Source of the DNA: Paenibacillus sp. CC-CFT747
GTDB lineage: Bacteria; Bacillota; Bacilli; Paenibacillales; NBRC-103111
Assembly (NCBI GenBank): GCA_030323305.1
Contig: CP106741.1
Span: 4,711,501-4,775,500, forward strand
Direction: 5' to 3'
Length of the DNA stretch: 64,000 bases
In this document: piece by piece, positions 48,982-60,496 of the stretch
Layout of the letters: the number at the start of each line of letters is the position of its first letter
Numbering within the stretch: the stretch's first letter is position 1
Program-made: the position numbers and the translations under genes
The notes under the pieces: generated by a model
The model's database searches: none
What the model saw: the letters and a program-made list of their open reading frames with translations, nothing else
What the model was told of the DNA's origin: nothing

Positions 48982-50794
48982 TTGATTCCGGAAGTGCTCA
49001 AACCCTCCCATATGAAGCTCCACACGAAATTTCTCCTTTCCTTCGTGTTGATCATTCTGATTATGGTCCTGATGATTGGAACGGTTATCTACCAGGTATC
49101 CGTCAACACGATCAAATCCAATACCGCGAATTATTCCCGTTTCCTGATCGGGCAGATCGGAATCAACCTCGACAAACGGACATCGGATATCGAGGAGCTG
49201 GCCTTCGAGCTGTTCCGGACCTCCTCGCTGGACCGTACGCTGGCCCAGGAAAATTTGGATCCGGCCAATCAAGTCTTCCGCAGCAAAGAAATCGCCAATT
49301 ATTTATCCCATCTCGTATATTCCCGCGAATATTTCCAATATGCGGCTTATGTGGAGCCGAACGGCGACTCCCACCAAATCGGCCGGGTCTTTGACGCCAG
49401 TCCAACCGGCACCGGATTAGCGGATGAAGCCCATCTGGAGAAGATCCAGCAAAAAAGAGGCAAAGCCCTCTGGTACCCCGGTCCTCCGGGAACCGTGATG
49501 ATGGCCAAAGCCCTCTACAGCTTGACCTCGGGGGCTTATGCCGGCACGGTCATTCTCGGGATCGACAGCGATCACATCGAGAATCTTTATACGGAGATCA
49601 ACCGGCTGACGAGCGCCAATATCCTCATTCTGAACGAAGACAATCAGCTTATGGAGGGAAGCGGTAACGTTCCCGGCTTTGCGGCTTATTTTATGGAGAA
49701 GAAACTGTATCTCGAAGAGAACCTCCCCAGCCCGTCCTTTACATGGAACCGGACCAACTATTTGTTCACGGTGCTCTCCACCTCCATGGACAAATGGAAG
49801 ATCGTGCAGATCATTTCCGTAGAGGAATTGACCCGGGGCACGTCCGCCATTACCTTCTGGACCGTCAGCATTATCATCATTTCGCTCCTTGTGGCGTCCA
49901 TCCTGGCGGCTATCCTGTCCAAGAGCATTACGGTGAATGTCCGGATGCTGCTGCAAAGCATGACAAGCTTCTCCGTTGATTTCTCCCACAAAATCATTGT
50001 GCCGAAAAGCCGGGACGAGGTCGGATTGATGGCGGAGAAATTCAACCTAATGGCCGAAAAAATCAAGGAGCTCGTCAATTCGGTTTATCACGAGAAGCTC
50101 CTCAAGCAGAAAGCGGAGTACCGGACGCTGCAGTTCGAATACAAAGCCCTGCAGGCTCAAATCAACCCGCATTTTCTATACAATACCCTGGAGTCAATCT
50201 ACTCCATGGCCAAGCTGAAGGGGAGGAGCAGATCGGCGAGCTCATTTACCTTCTGGGGTCGCTGCTGCGGGAGAGTCTGGGAAGGAAGGGGGATATTCTT
50301 CCCCTGCGGGACGAGCTGGATTACATCCGAAAGTATTTGGACATTCACCAAATCATTTATGAGGACAAAATCGAAATCATTTACGAGCTCGACGAATCGC
50401 TGCTCGACAGCCGGGTGCCCAAGTTCATTCTCCAGCCTCTCGTGGAGAATGCGATCAAGCATGGAATCGAAGAGAAGCCCGGGAAAGGGATTATCCGAAT
50501 CGGCTGCCGGGCCGAAGACGAAACCCTGCTTCTCGAAGTATCCGATAACGGAATCGGAATGGACGATCAAACGATTGACCAAGTGATGAACCCGGAAAAA
50601 TACCCCGGCCAGCCGGTTAAAGATAAGCATACGAGAGTGGGCATCATCAGCGTACATAAACGGGTCGGCATCCTCTACGGAAGCGGGTACGGCCTTACGA
50701 TCCGAAGCGTTCCGGGGAGTTCACTATCATACAGATCCGGCTGCCTATCATACGGGAGGAAGAGCGAGATGAAGAAGAAGGTTATCGTGATTGA
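48982..50794 (+). CDS. YesM-like sensor histidine kinase (two frameshifts)
   Basis: A 604-residue corrected membrane kinase of the 5TM-less YesM/LytS-like type: TM1 (about 13-35), a large extracellular Cache-like domain, TM2 (about 280-305), a HAMP region, then the His-kinase box NPHFLYNTLE and HATPase motifs VENAIKHGIEEK and VSDNGIGMD. It senses an extracellular sugar or the transporter's binding protein. Breaks lie in G50220-50223 and G50714-50717. Both corrected, it ends at TGA 50792-50794, overlapping the regulator start. The start is TTG 48982 after AGGTGA or GTG 48973. Confidence 0.88.
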
Positions 50795-52392
50795 CGACAA
50801 GCCCCTTATTGTCCGGTCCATTGTGCAGACGATCGACTGGGAGCGGCTTGGCTGCGAAGTAATTGGCCAGGCGGAGGACGGGGAGGAAGGGGAGCGCCTC
50901 ATTCTCGACATGCAGCCCGACATTCTCATTACGGACATCCGGATGCCCGGGCATGATGGGCTGTATTTGTCCGAATTGATGCACAGCCGCTTTCCCCGTT
51001 CCAAAACGATCCTCATCACCGGATACCAGGAGTTTGAATACGCCCAACGAGCCGTCCGCCTGGGGGCTTTCGACCTCATCGTCAAACCTCTCCGCAATGA
51101 TGAGCTGTACCGGGTGGTGGAGGCGGCGGTCCGGGAGATCGAAGCGACGAGATCGGAGAAGCAGGCCGTCGAGCAGCTGAGCCGGGATTACAACGACCTC
51201 GAGCAGCTTCACACGAGCAGCCTTCCGGCTCTGCGCAGCAAATGGATGACTGATCTCATCCGGGGAAAGGTGGAGGAGGCCGATCTGCCGGCTGCCCAGA
51301 GGGAGCTTGGCATCCAATACAGCCGGTTCTCGCTGATTGCCATCAAACCGTATAGCAACGGGGGAGAGGAGTCCCTGACTTCCGCCCATCGGGAGCGGAT
51401 CGTTCAGACCGTAATGGCCGCACCGGAGAAGGAGGAGCTCCAAATCATCGATACCGTCTGGAATGACGAGCTCTTGTTTGTTTGCCTGTTCCCCCGCATC
51501 CCCACGACACGGGAAGCGCGGATGAAGCTTCAGACGATCGCGTCCGATTGGCTCGAGCGCATCCGATGCCTGAACGGCGAGCGCTGCCATATCGCCATCG
51601 GGCACCTCCGCAAATCGCTTAAGGAGCTGGGAGAAGCGTACAGCGAGGTGAAGGCTTTGCTGGAGTCCGGCTTTTTCCGGGGGAGGAGGAGATCTTACTT
51701 CACGAAGCGAATCCCGTTTCCCGGGAGTCCGGCAAATTCGCCATCATGCATGACCTGGAGAACTTCAACCGGATGCTCGAGCAGTCGTCCGGCGAGGAAG
51801 TAATCAGCTACCTGGAACGGTTTCTCGAGCAAATCCGGATGTACAGCGAAGGAAACATCCTAGTGGTGAAGGGTCTGCTCTCCGAGGTCTGCTTGTCGAC
51901 CGCCCGGTATTATTTCCGATTGACGGGCAACGAATTCGGGCTCGGGAAAAGCATCGACCAGATGCTGGACGATGTTTTCCGGCTGAACAGCCTTAAGGAA
52001 GCCTCAGACTATCTGGCCGGCTGGATCACGATCGTGAAGCGCAAGGTGGAAGGGGAGACAAGGAATACAGCCTTATGGTGAAGAAGGCGGTGGACTATAT
52101 CAACACCCATTTCTCCGAAACCATCAACCTGACCTCCGTCGCCCAGCATTTCGGAATCAGCCCCAGTTATCTCAGCCGGCTCCTGCGGACGGAAACCGGG
52201 ATCAATTTCGTCGATCTGGTGGCAAAGGCAAGAATCGAGGCGGCCAAACGGCTGCTGCGGGATCCCAAATACAAAGTCAATGAGGTCGGCGAGCTCGTCG
52301 GCTATAAGGAATACGCTTATTTCTATCAGGTATTCAAACGGATCGAGGGACAGTCCCCTAAAGAATTCAAGAACCGAAGTAAAGAAACCTAA
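50769..52392 (+). CDS. YesN-like response regulator with AraC DNA-binding domain (two frameshifts)
   Basis: A 541-residue corrected regulator. The receiver domain has KVIVIDDKPLIVRSI, the phospho-acceptor Asp in PDILITDIRMPGHDG, the Thr in ILITGYQEF and the Lys in DLIVKPLRND. A middle linker follows, then a C-terminal AraC/XylS HTH pair (LTSVAQHFGISPSYLSRLLR, VNEVGELVGYKEYAYFYQVF). Breaks are at G51679-51683 and G52052-52055. It overlaps the kinase gene by 26 bp. It probably activates the GH105 and transporter genes; an exact 18-bp repeat upstream of both is the candidate binding site, one copy overlapping its own stop codon. Confidence 0.88.
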
Positions 52393-52397
52393 TAAAA
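52380..52397 (+). repeat. 18-bp direct repeat, copy 1 (candidate YesN-type operator)
   Basis: TAAAGAAACCTAATAAAA, overlapping the last codons of the response-regulator gene and 73 bp upstream of the GH105 start. An identical copy lies at 53588-53605. An AAAAT(T)CC-type element follows about 4-8 nt downstream in both copies, as expected for an AraC-type two-part site. Confidence 0.62.
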
Positions 52398-52469
52398 CCT
52401 TAAAATTCCCGTATGTAAACCTTCTTTACTCTCTTTTACATTTAAGGCAGGAACAAAGGAGGGAATCGA

Positions 52470-53567
52470 ATGATGATTAGGCCGCTGCCTAGGGAAGAAA
52501 CGGAAAGCTTGATTCAGAAAGTCATTTCGGGTATGCAGAACCTGGAAATCACCATCCAGGAGGACACGCCCGTCAGCATCATTTCGATGGACAAGTGGGA
52601 TTGGTCGCAAGGAGTCGGCCTGTTTTCCCTTTACCGGTATTATCTGGAAACAGGTAACGAATCCATCTTGTCTTATCTGACCGGCTGGTTCGATGCGCGC
52701 TTGAAGGAAGGGCTCCCCGCCAAAAACGTGAACACGATGTGCCCGCTGCTGACCTTGAGCTATCTCTACGATCTGACGGGAAACCCCGATTACTTGCGGA
52801 TTTGCGAGGAATGGGCGAGCTATGCGGCCGATGAAATGCCGCGAACCATGGAGTTCGGAATTACGCACAATGCCATCGACAACCCGAACCAGGGAGAGCT
52901 GTGGGACGACACGCTGTACATGACGGTTCTGTTCATGGGAAGAATGGGCGTTCTCCTAAACAAGGAGCATTACGTCCAGGAAAGCATCCGGCAGTTTCTG
53001 GTTCATCTGAAATACTTGACGGATACGCGGACCGGGCTGTTCTTTCACGGATGGACCTTTGAAGGCAATCACAATTTTGCCAAAGCGCTGTGGGGAAGAG
53101 GAAATGCCTGGTACACGGCCGGTCTGGTCGATTTCCTCGACATTATCCAGCTTCCGCATGGGGTGGAGTTCTTCCTTCTGTCCTCCTTGGAGCGGCAGGT
53201 TCAGAAGCTTGCAGAGCTCCAGTCGCCTAATGGCCTCTGGCACACCCTGCTGGACGATCCGACCTCGTATGAGGAAACTTCGGCAACGGCCGGTTTTGCT
53301 TACGGAATTCTGAAGGCGATCCGCAAAGGCTACCTCAGCGAAGAATACCGTGAAGTGGGCATGAAGGCACTCCATGCGGTAATCGGCAAAATCGACGAGA
53401 AAGGCGCGGTCCACGGCGTCTCGTATGGGACGAGAATGGGACGAACGCTTGATTTCTACAAGCACATCCCGCAGTGTCCGATGCCTTACGGCCAGTCCAT
53501 GACTCTGCTTATGCTGGTTGAGAGCCTGAGACACGCGGAGAGCCTGAAGCACGTCGACAGCCTATAA
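52470..53567 (+). CDS. GH105 unsaturated rhamnogalacturonyl hydrolase (YteR/YesR-like)
   Basis: A 365-residue intact (alpha/alpha)6-barrel enzyme that removes unsaturated uronic acid from lyase-generated oligosaccharides, for example of rhamnogalacturonan I. Marks are MDKWDWSQGVGLFSLYRYY, GELWDDTLYMTVLFMGRMG with the catalytic Asp, HGWTFEGNHNFAKALWGRGN and TSYEETSATAGFAYG. No signal peptide is present, so it works in the cytoplasm. ATG 52470 follows AAAGGAGGG. It lies between the two-component genes and the transporter, with the 18-bp repeat upstream. Its presence implies that imported substrates bear unsaturated uronates. Confidence 0.94.
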   Translation: MMIRPLPREETESLIQKVISGMQNLEITIQEDTPVSIISMDKWDWSQGVGLFSLYRYYLETGNESILSYLTGWFDARLKEGLPAKNVNTMCPLLTLSYLYDLTGNPDYLRICEEWASYAADEMPRTMEFGITHNAIDNPNQGELWDDTLYMTVLFMGRMGVLLNKEHYVQESIRQFLVHLKYLTDTRTGLFFHGWTFEGNHNFAKALWGRGNAWYTAGLVDFLDIIQLPHGVEFFLLSSLERQVQKLAELQSPNGLWHTLLDDPTSYEETSATAGFAYGILKAIRKGYLSEEYREVGMKALHAVIGKIDEKGAVHGVSYGTRMGRTLDFYKHIPQCPMPYGQSMTLLMLVESLRHAESLKHVDSL

Positions 53568-53587
53568 GAGATGTCGAAAAATTCGGT

Positions 53588-53605
53588 TAAAGAAACCTAA
53601 TAAAA
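53588..53605 (+). repeat. 18-bp direct repeat, copy 2 (candidate YesN-type operator)
   Basis: Identical TAAAGAAACCTAATAAAA, 151 bp upstream of the permease start and about 20 bp before the first cre site. Confidence 0.62.
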
Positions 53606-53622
53606 TGTACAGAAAATCCTAT

Positions 53623-53703
53623 ATATAGCGCTTACATGTTTTCGTATACTGAACACACGGCCAAGTCGACTGAAGCAGTCAGAGGAAAATGTAAGCGTTT
53701 CCT
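53623..53703 (+). promoter_or_regulatory. Two cre sites upstream of the transporter operon
   Basis: The first site, ATATAGCGCTTACA (53623-53636), reads TGTAAGCGCTATAT on the minus strand, 13 of 14 to consensus. The second, TGTAAGCGTTTCCT (53690-53703), is a full match to TGWAARCGYTWNCW. They bracket a possible -10 TATACT (53645-53650). Two sites suggest strong CcpA repression of sugar uptake. Confidence 0.78.
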
Positions 53704-53738
53704 GTGTTCGATTACAATTGGATAAGGAGGGATTGGAG

Positions 53739-54701
53739 GTGGAAGCTCGTTCCGCTAGTTTGACCGAGATAAGAGAAACGGAAGTTCCCGCTAAGATGAA
53801 GCCGCTTCATAAGGAACTGAGAAAAAATTATGATCTTTATCTGCTGCTCGTTCCCGGCTTCTTGTTTTTCCTGCTCTTCTCTTACGTCCCCATGTTCGGT
53901 CTGCTGATAGCCTTCAAGGATTACAACCTGTTTAAAGGGGTTTTTGCGAGCGATTGGGCCGGACTGACTCATTTTCGGGAGATGCTCAAGATCCCCGCCT
54001 TCTGGCAGATGGTCCGGAACACGCTCACGCTGAATGTTCTTGGCTTAATCTTTGGCTTCCCGGCTCCGATCATCCTGGCGCTGATGCTGAATGAAATCCG
54101 GGCTAAATATTTCAAACGGATCTCCCAGTCCCTCCTCTACTTGCCGCACTTCATGTCCTGGATTGTGCTTGGCGGCATTGTGTACAATCTGCTTTCTCCC
54201 AAATACGGGATCGTCAATGAACTTATCCGGCAGCTCGGTTTTAACGAGATTTACTTTATGGCCGACAAGTCCTGGTGGATTGCGGTTTATACCCTCACGG
54301 GCGTTTGGGCGGGAGCTGGGTGGGGAACCATTATCTACTTGGCCGCCATGACGTCCATCGACCCTTCCCTCTATGAAGCCGCCGTGATGGATGGAGCCGG
54401 ACGCTTCCGCAAAATCTGGCACATTACCATACCGGGCATCATGCCGACCGTCGTGGTCCTGCTCGTCTTAACCATCGGCCACATGGTATCCATAGGCATC
54501 GAGCAGCCGATGGCTCTGACCAACCCGGTCGTCACCGATGTGTCGGAGGTCATCAGTACTTACATCTATTCCGTGGGCATCAAGCAGGGCCAATTCGGAC
54601 TAACGACGGCGGTGGGAATGGTTCAATCCGTCATCAATCTTTGCCTCGTTCTCGGGGCGAACTATGCGGCCAAACGGATGGGCCGTGAGGGAATCTGGTA
54701 G
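53739..54701 (+). CDS. LplB-like sugar ABC transporter permease
   Basis: A 320-residue intact permease of the LplB/YteP group, six TM helices. The N-terminal LHKELRKNYDLYLLLVPGFL, YVPMFGLLIAFKDYNLFKG and the EAA loop EAAVMDGAGRFRKIWHITIP are typical. GTG 53739 is 7 nt after AAGGAGGG; an upstream in-frame TTG (53718) precedes that ribosome-binding site and is rejected. It forms the membrane channel with the next gene and uses the lipoprotein encoded at 55679; as usual for this family no dedicated ATPase is present and MsmX-type sharing is expected. Confidence 0.94.
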   Translation: MEARSASLTEIRETEVPAKMKPLHKELRKNYDLYLLLVPGFLFFLLFSYVPMFGLLIAFKDYNLFKGVFASDWAGLTHFREMLKIPAFWQMVRNTLTLNVLGLIFGFPAPIILALMLNEIRAKYFKRISQSLLYLPHFMSWIVLGGIVYNLLSPKYGIVNELIRQLGFNEIYFMADKSWWIAVYTLTGVWAGAGWGTIIYLAAMTSIDPSLYEAAVMDGAGRFRKIWHITIPGIMPTVVVLLVLTIGHMVSIGIEQPMALTNPVVTDVSEVISTYIYSVGIKQGQFGLTTAVGMVQSVINLCLVLGANYAAKRMGREGIW

Positions 54702-54730
54702 AAGCGAGCAACGGAAAGGAGGACGATCTT

Positions 54731-55643
54731 ATGCAGGCTGCGGCCAAAGGGGGGCCAAACGGCTTTCCCCAAACGGACGACAGGCGATATTCTTTTCAAC
54801 ATTCTCAACTACAGCCTTATCACCCTGATCACGTTTACTTGTTTGTTTCCTTTTCTCAACGCAGTAGCCAATGCCTTCAGCAGCAACCGGGCTATCCAGA
54901 CGGGGCTCGTCACCATCTTCCCGATTGAATGGCAGTGGGACGCGATGAAGACCGTATTGGGCGATAAGCAGGTAATTCGGTCTCTCGGGGTCACTGTCTA
55001 CATCACGGTGATCGGAACGGCGCTTAACATGATCTTTACCATCCTCACGGCGTACCCGTTGTCCCGGAGGGATCTGAAGGGGCGCACCCTCTTTATGAAC
55101 TACATGATCATCACGATGCTGTTCGGCGGAGGCCTGATTCCTTTCTTCCTGCTGGTCAAGGCTCTCGGCATGCTGAACACCTTGTGGTCGCTCATGATTC
55201 CCGGCTTAATCAGCGCATTCAATGTCATCATCATGAAGACCTTCTTCCAGGGCATCCCGGACGAATTGCGCGAAGCGGCGATCGTGGACGGCTGCGGCAA
55301 CATCCGCTTTCTGCTCCGGATCGTGCTTCCCCTGTCGGGAGCCTCGATGGCGACCATCGGCTTGTTCTATGCGGTGGGCCATTGGAATTCTTTCTTCAAT
55401 GCGGTGCTCTTCATCAACAATCCGGATTATTATCCGCTTCAGGTGAAGTTAAGAAACATTCTGCTACTCGCACAGATGGATACTTCTCTCGAAACGCTGC
55501 AGCAGCAAAATCAGCTGCATGTGATTGAAGAATCCCTGAAATCGGCAACCGTTGTCTTTGCCACCCTGCCGATTCTGATTGTCTATCCTTTCCTGCAAAA
55601 GCATTTTGTCAAAGGAGCCATGCTTGGCTCCATCAAAGGCTGA
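54731..55643 (+). CDS. YtcP-like sugar ABC transporter permease (two frameshifts near the start)
   Basis: A 304-residue corrected second permease of the LplC/YtcP group. The intact part has TCLFPFLNAVANAFSSNRAI, five to six TM helices, and the EAA loop ELREAAIVDGCGNIRFLLRI. ATG 54731 has a perfect AAAGGAGG, but its frame must shift by two bases to reach the conserved region. One G added at 54749-54754 and one at 54775-54776 gives KGAKRLSPNGTTGDILFNIL, a sensible N-terminus. The final helix ends with the family-typical FLQKHFVKGAMLGSIKG. Confidence 0.87.
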
Positions 55644-55678
55644 TCCATATCTTGTAGGTGGAAGAAGGGGGAACCGAA

Positions 55679-57286
55679 GTGAAAAAAGGTCTATTGCTTG
55701 GCTTGACCCTCACCCTGGTTACGACCGTATTTGCAGGCTGCTCGAAGAGCGGAGATGCCGGCAGCGCCAGCACGCCCGCACCCGGCTCATCGGCCTCGGC
55801 CACGAAGACTCCGGGAAAGCCGCAGAAGGTTAGAGTATCCGTGTGGGACCGCTCGAACTCGCCGGACGGCACGAAGATTACAGACAGTGTCATCGTCAAG
55901 TGGATTCAGGAGAACGCTTTGAAGGAAGATAACCTGGAGGTGGAGTACGTTCCGCTTCCAAGATCTCAAGAAACCGAGAAGCTGAACGTTTGGATGGCTT
56001 CGGGAGAGGCACCAGACATTATCATTACGTATAACGCTGATCTGGTCTTCCAGTACGCCGAGCAGGGAGGAGTCTGGCAGCTTGACGAGCTGCTGGACAA
56101 ATACGGGGCGGACATCAAGAAGCTGATCAAGCCGGCCTTAGACACGGCGGGAACGTATAAAGGCAAGCGCTACGCCATTCCGGCCTTCCGGATGAGCCAA
56201 GCGGCCGGACCCTCGATGAAGATCCGCCAGGACTGGCTCGAGAAGCTCGGCCTCAAAGCCCCGACGACGCTCGACGAGCTCTATACCGTGCTGAAGGCGT
56301 TCAAGGAGAAGGATCCGGGCGGAGTAGGCAAAGAGAACGTCGTGCCGTGGGCCATCCCGGCCATTAACCAGTCGGCCAAAGGGTTCTTCTTCGGCCCGAT
56401 GTGGGGAGCGGGGGTTAACAGCGAAGGGCCGGGGATCGATCTGTATATGCCGACCGGCAACCTGGTGAGCGGACAGTTCCATTCCTCCATCGACACCCAG
56501 CAGGGCAAAGAATTCTTTGCTTTCATGAACAAGCTTTACAAAGAGGGACTGATCTCCAAGGAGTTCGTCACCGACGTCAACTCTCAGAAATATACCCAGC
56601 AGTATACGTCGGGCCAAGCCGGCTTTGTGGATTCGAACGACGATCCCTGGAGCTTGACCGTGAACACTAGAAAAACGGTTCCGACCGCCAAGTGGGTCAC
56701 CGTCATGCCGTTCAAACGGAGCGACGGCAGCCAGTACATGCAGAAAGCGAGCTCCTACGGCTTGTTCAACATGGTTCCCAAAACGACCAAAAATCCGGAA
56801 GCGGCCGTTAAGTTCCTGAACTTCCTCGCCAAGCATATCAACGTCGTGCAGAGCGGGATCGAAGGCACCCATTACAAAGTTGAAAACGGGCTTCGTCTGC
56901 CGATCGATCCTGATAAGAACGCTAAGGAAATCGGCTGGTACCTCGGCGACTTGAACCTTCTGACGCAGGGTTATATGGGGCCTCCAACCAAAGAGCAGCT
57001 TCTAAAAATGAATACAAACCCGGAATATGCGGAGCTCCTCACTCCTTTCTATGAGCAGTTCGAGAAGTACGGGAAAGAAGCGCCGTTTATCGACAGCCCG
57101 CGTCCGGTCGCCCAGAAGAACATCGTAAACTTGACGAAGTACGGGTACGAGGCGCTCTCCAAAGCCGTTATCGCCTCCGATTTCGAGAAGGAATGGACCA
57201 ATACGCTGGATGGCTGGGTGAAGCTGGGCGGTAGAGATTACGATAAGGAAATTTCCGAGAAGCTGGCGGAAATGAAGAAGAAATAA
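55679..57286 (+). CDS. Sugar ABC transporter substrate-binding lipoprotein (LipO-like)
   Basis: A 535-residue intact family-1 solute-binding protein. The signal peptide (KKGLLLGLTLTLVTTVFAGC) ends in a lipobox with Cys at residue 20, then an Ala/Ser/Pro linker. The two-lobe body includes WMASGEAPDIIITYNADLVF, LAQKN-type hinge regions and a C-terminal DYDKEISEKLAEMKKK. The start is GTG 55679 after an AAGGGGG region. It is the extracytoplasmic receptor of the LplB/YtcP-type importer and may present ligand to the YesM-like kinase. Likely substrates are oligosaccharides containing uronate, rhamnose, mannose or arabinose, inferred from the neighbouring hydrolases. Confidence 0.93.
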   Translation: MKKGLLLGLTLTLVTTVFAGCSKSGDAGSASTPAPGSSASATKTPGKPQKVRVSVWDRSNSPDGTKITDSVIVKWIQENALKEDNLEVEYVPLPRSQETEKLNVWMASGEAPDIIITYNADLVFQYAEQGGVWQLDELLDKYGADIKKLIKPALDTAGTYKGKRYAIPAFRMSQAAGPSMKIRQDWLEKLGLKAPTTLDELYTVLKAFKEKDPGGVGKENVVPWAIPAINQSAKGFFFGPMWGAGVNSEGPGIDLYMPTGNLVSGQFHSSIDTQQGKEFFAFMNKLYKEGLISKEFVTDVNSQKYTQQYTSGQAGFVDSNDDPWSLTVNTRKTVPTAKWVTVMPFKRSDGSQYMQKASSYGLFNMVPKTTKNPEAAVKFLNFLAKHINVVQSGIEGTHYKVENGLRLPIDPDKNAKEIGWYLGDLNLLTQGYMGPPTKEQLLKMNTNPEYAELLTPFYEQFEKYGKEAPFIDSPRPVAQKNIVNLTKYGYEALSKAVIASDFEKEWTNTLDGWVKLGGRDYDKEISEKLAEMKKK

Positions 57287-57293
57287 GCATAAG

Positions 57294-57333
57294 GAAGAGG
57301 ACCTTCACCCAACGGGTGAAGGTCCTTTCTTCT
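57294..57333 (+). terminator. Intrinsic terminator
   Basis: A stem from AGGACCTTCACCC to GGGTGAAGGTCCT followed by TTCTTCTT ends the transporter operon. Confidence 0.88.
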
Positions 57334-57501
57334 TGACGGGAACTTAGTCTGGGACTTGGCGCCAGACCACTATCTTGAACAGAAAACAGGTTTGGTAGAA
57401 AACGTCTGGACTTTCCTTCAGCTGTCTTGATACATGCCGTAACCTAATCTGTGCTGCCCCGAGAGGGGCCAACGGAAACGATGGCTTATACATAAGACGA
57501 G

Positions 57502-57510
57502 TGCTATAAT
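57502..57510 (+). promoter_or_regulatory. Extended -10 promoter of the DinB-like gene
   Basis: TGCTATAAT, 32 nt before the start; no clear -35. The interval 57334-57500 shows nothing else. Confidence 0.5.
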
Positions 57511-57541
57511 TCTCTACAATTCCAAAGAGAGGGGACCATGC

Positions 57542-58051
57542 ATGAACCAAAGACCGTCAGAAGAAGAATACGCGGGGGACTTCGGCTATTATATCCGGTT
57601 GGTGCCGGAAGGCAACATCATCGACATTCTGCTCGCCCAGGAAAAGCAAATGACCGAGCTGCTGGCATCGTTGACCGAAAGCCAAGGCGCGTATCGGTAT
57701 GCGGAAGGAAAATGGATGCTGAAAGAAGTCGTTGGCCACATCGCAGACGGCGAACGCGTCATGACCTACCGCCTGCTCCGGTTCGCAAGAGGGGACCAGA
57801 CGCCTCTGCCCGGTTTTGACCAGGAATTGTTCATCTCTCCTTTTGAAAACTGGACAATGCCCCAATTGGCTGAAGACTACCGGGCCGTACGGCAATCGAC
57901 GATCGCGCTGCTGCGCGGGTTGCCGGAGGAGGCGTGGTCCCGCAAGGGCACAGCCAACAACGTAAGCGTTACGGCGCGCGCCATCGCGTATGGCATTGCG
58001 GGACACGAACTTCATCACATGGGTGTCATCCGTAATCGGTACTTGAGTTAG
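57542..58051 (+). CDS. DinB-like four-helix-bundle protein
   Basis: A 169-residue DinB/YfiT superfamily protein. The three metal His are visible in the expected places: WMLKEVVGHIADGERVMT, then AIAYGIAGHELHHMGVI. Family members include bacillithiol or mycothiol S-transferases, but many are uncharacterised. ATG 57542 is chosen (7 nt from GAGGGG) over ATG 57538 in another frame. It is monocistronic and ends at a perfect hairpin. Confidence 0.9.
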   Translation: MNQRPSEEEYAGDFGYYIRLVPEGNIIDILLAQEKQMTELLASLTESQGAYRYAEGKWMLKEVVGHIADGERVMTYRLLRFARGDQTPLPGFDQELFISPFENWTMPQLAEDYRAVRQSTIALLRGLPEEAWSRKGTANNVSVTARAIAYGIAGHELHHMGVIRNRYLS

Positions 58052-58136
58052 TCGTCCGGAAGATCGGCGGAGGGTCTCAGGGATGGGCAAATGATAAGCG
58101 GCAGAACGGCCATTTAAATCAAGTGAATTGACAACA

Positions 58137-58168
58137 AGAAGACCATGCCGCGGCATGGTCTTCTTTGA
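58137..58168. terminator. Intrinsic terminator
   Basis: AGAAGACCATGCCG / CGGCATGGTCTTCT, a perfect 14-bp palindromic hairpin followed by TTGATT. Confidence 0.9.
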
Positions 58169-58402
58169 TTTCAGCATACCTTTACGTAACCGATCTTCAT
58201 GTTGATCATCTGAACTGGCAATTGAGGATAGGCGGTTTATGCTAGATGATCAAAACATTGCGTTGGCTTGTTTATGGTGGTACAGATACAATACCTGGAT
58301 CAGAAACTTGGATACCTGATCTACGGAAAGATGCAGAGCATCTATATCATAAAATTGTATAGCTGCTGGCAGGAACAGCAGTCTTTGTTCGACTCTCCGG
58401 CA

Positions 58403-60349
<1,947 letters not shown>

Positions 60350-60385
60350 TTCGCGCAACATTGTTGTCTTTAAATATGATTTTGC

Positions 60386-60416
60386 TTGACCCTTACGTAA
60401 CGGAATGGTTTATAGT
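60386..60416 (+). promoter_or_regulatory. MerR-type promoter (19-bp spacer) of the DHFR-like gene
   Basis: The -35 TTGACC (60386-60391) and -10 TATAGT (60411-60416) are 19 bp apart, the overlong spacing used by MerR-family activators. The spacer region ACCCTTACGTAACGGAATGG is an imperfect palindrome centred between them. No MerR gene lies beside it. Confidence 0.6.
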
Positions 60417-60496
60417 GAAAGTAACAGCAGGACAAAACACAGGACAACGGCCAAAAAATCGAACAAAATAAATTCGAAATCGAAGGAGAACCGAAC

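Noticed and set aside
50337..51803. Apparent fusion of a kinase ATPase domain with a response regulator
   Set aside because: It arises only because of a missing G at 50714-50717; with the base restored the kinase stops at 50794 and the regulator starts at 50769.
58246..58365. 39-codon frame upstream of the group II intron
   Set aside because: No ribosome-binding site and no recognisable family; it may be a remnant of a gene cut by the intron but cannot be supported.
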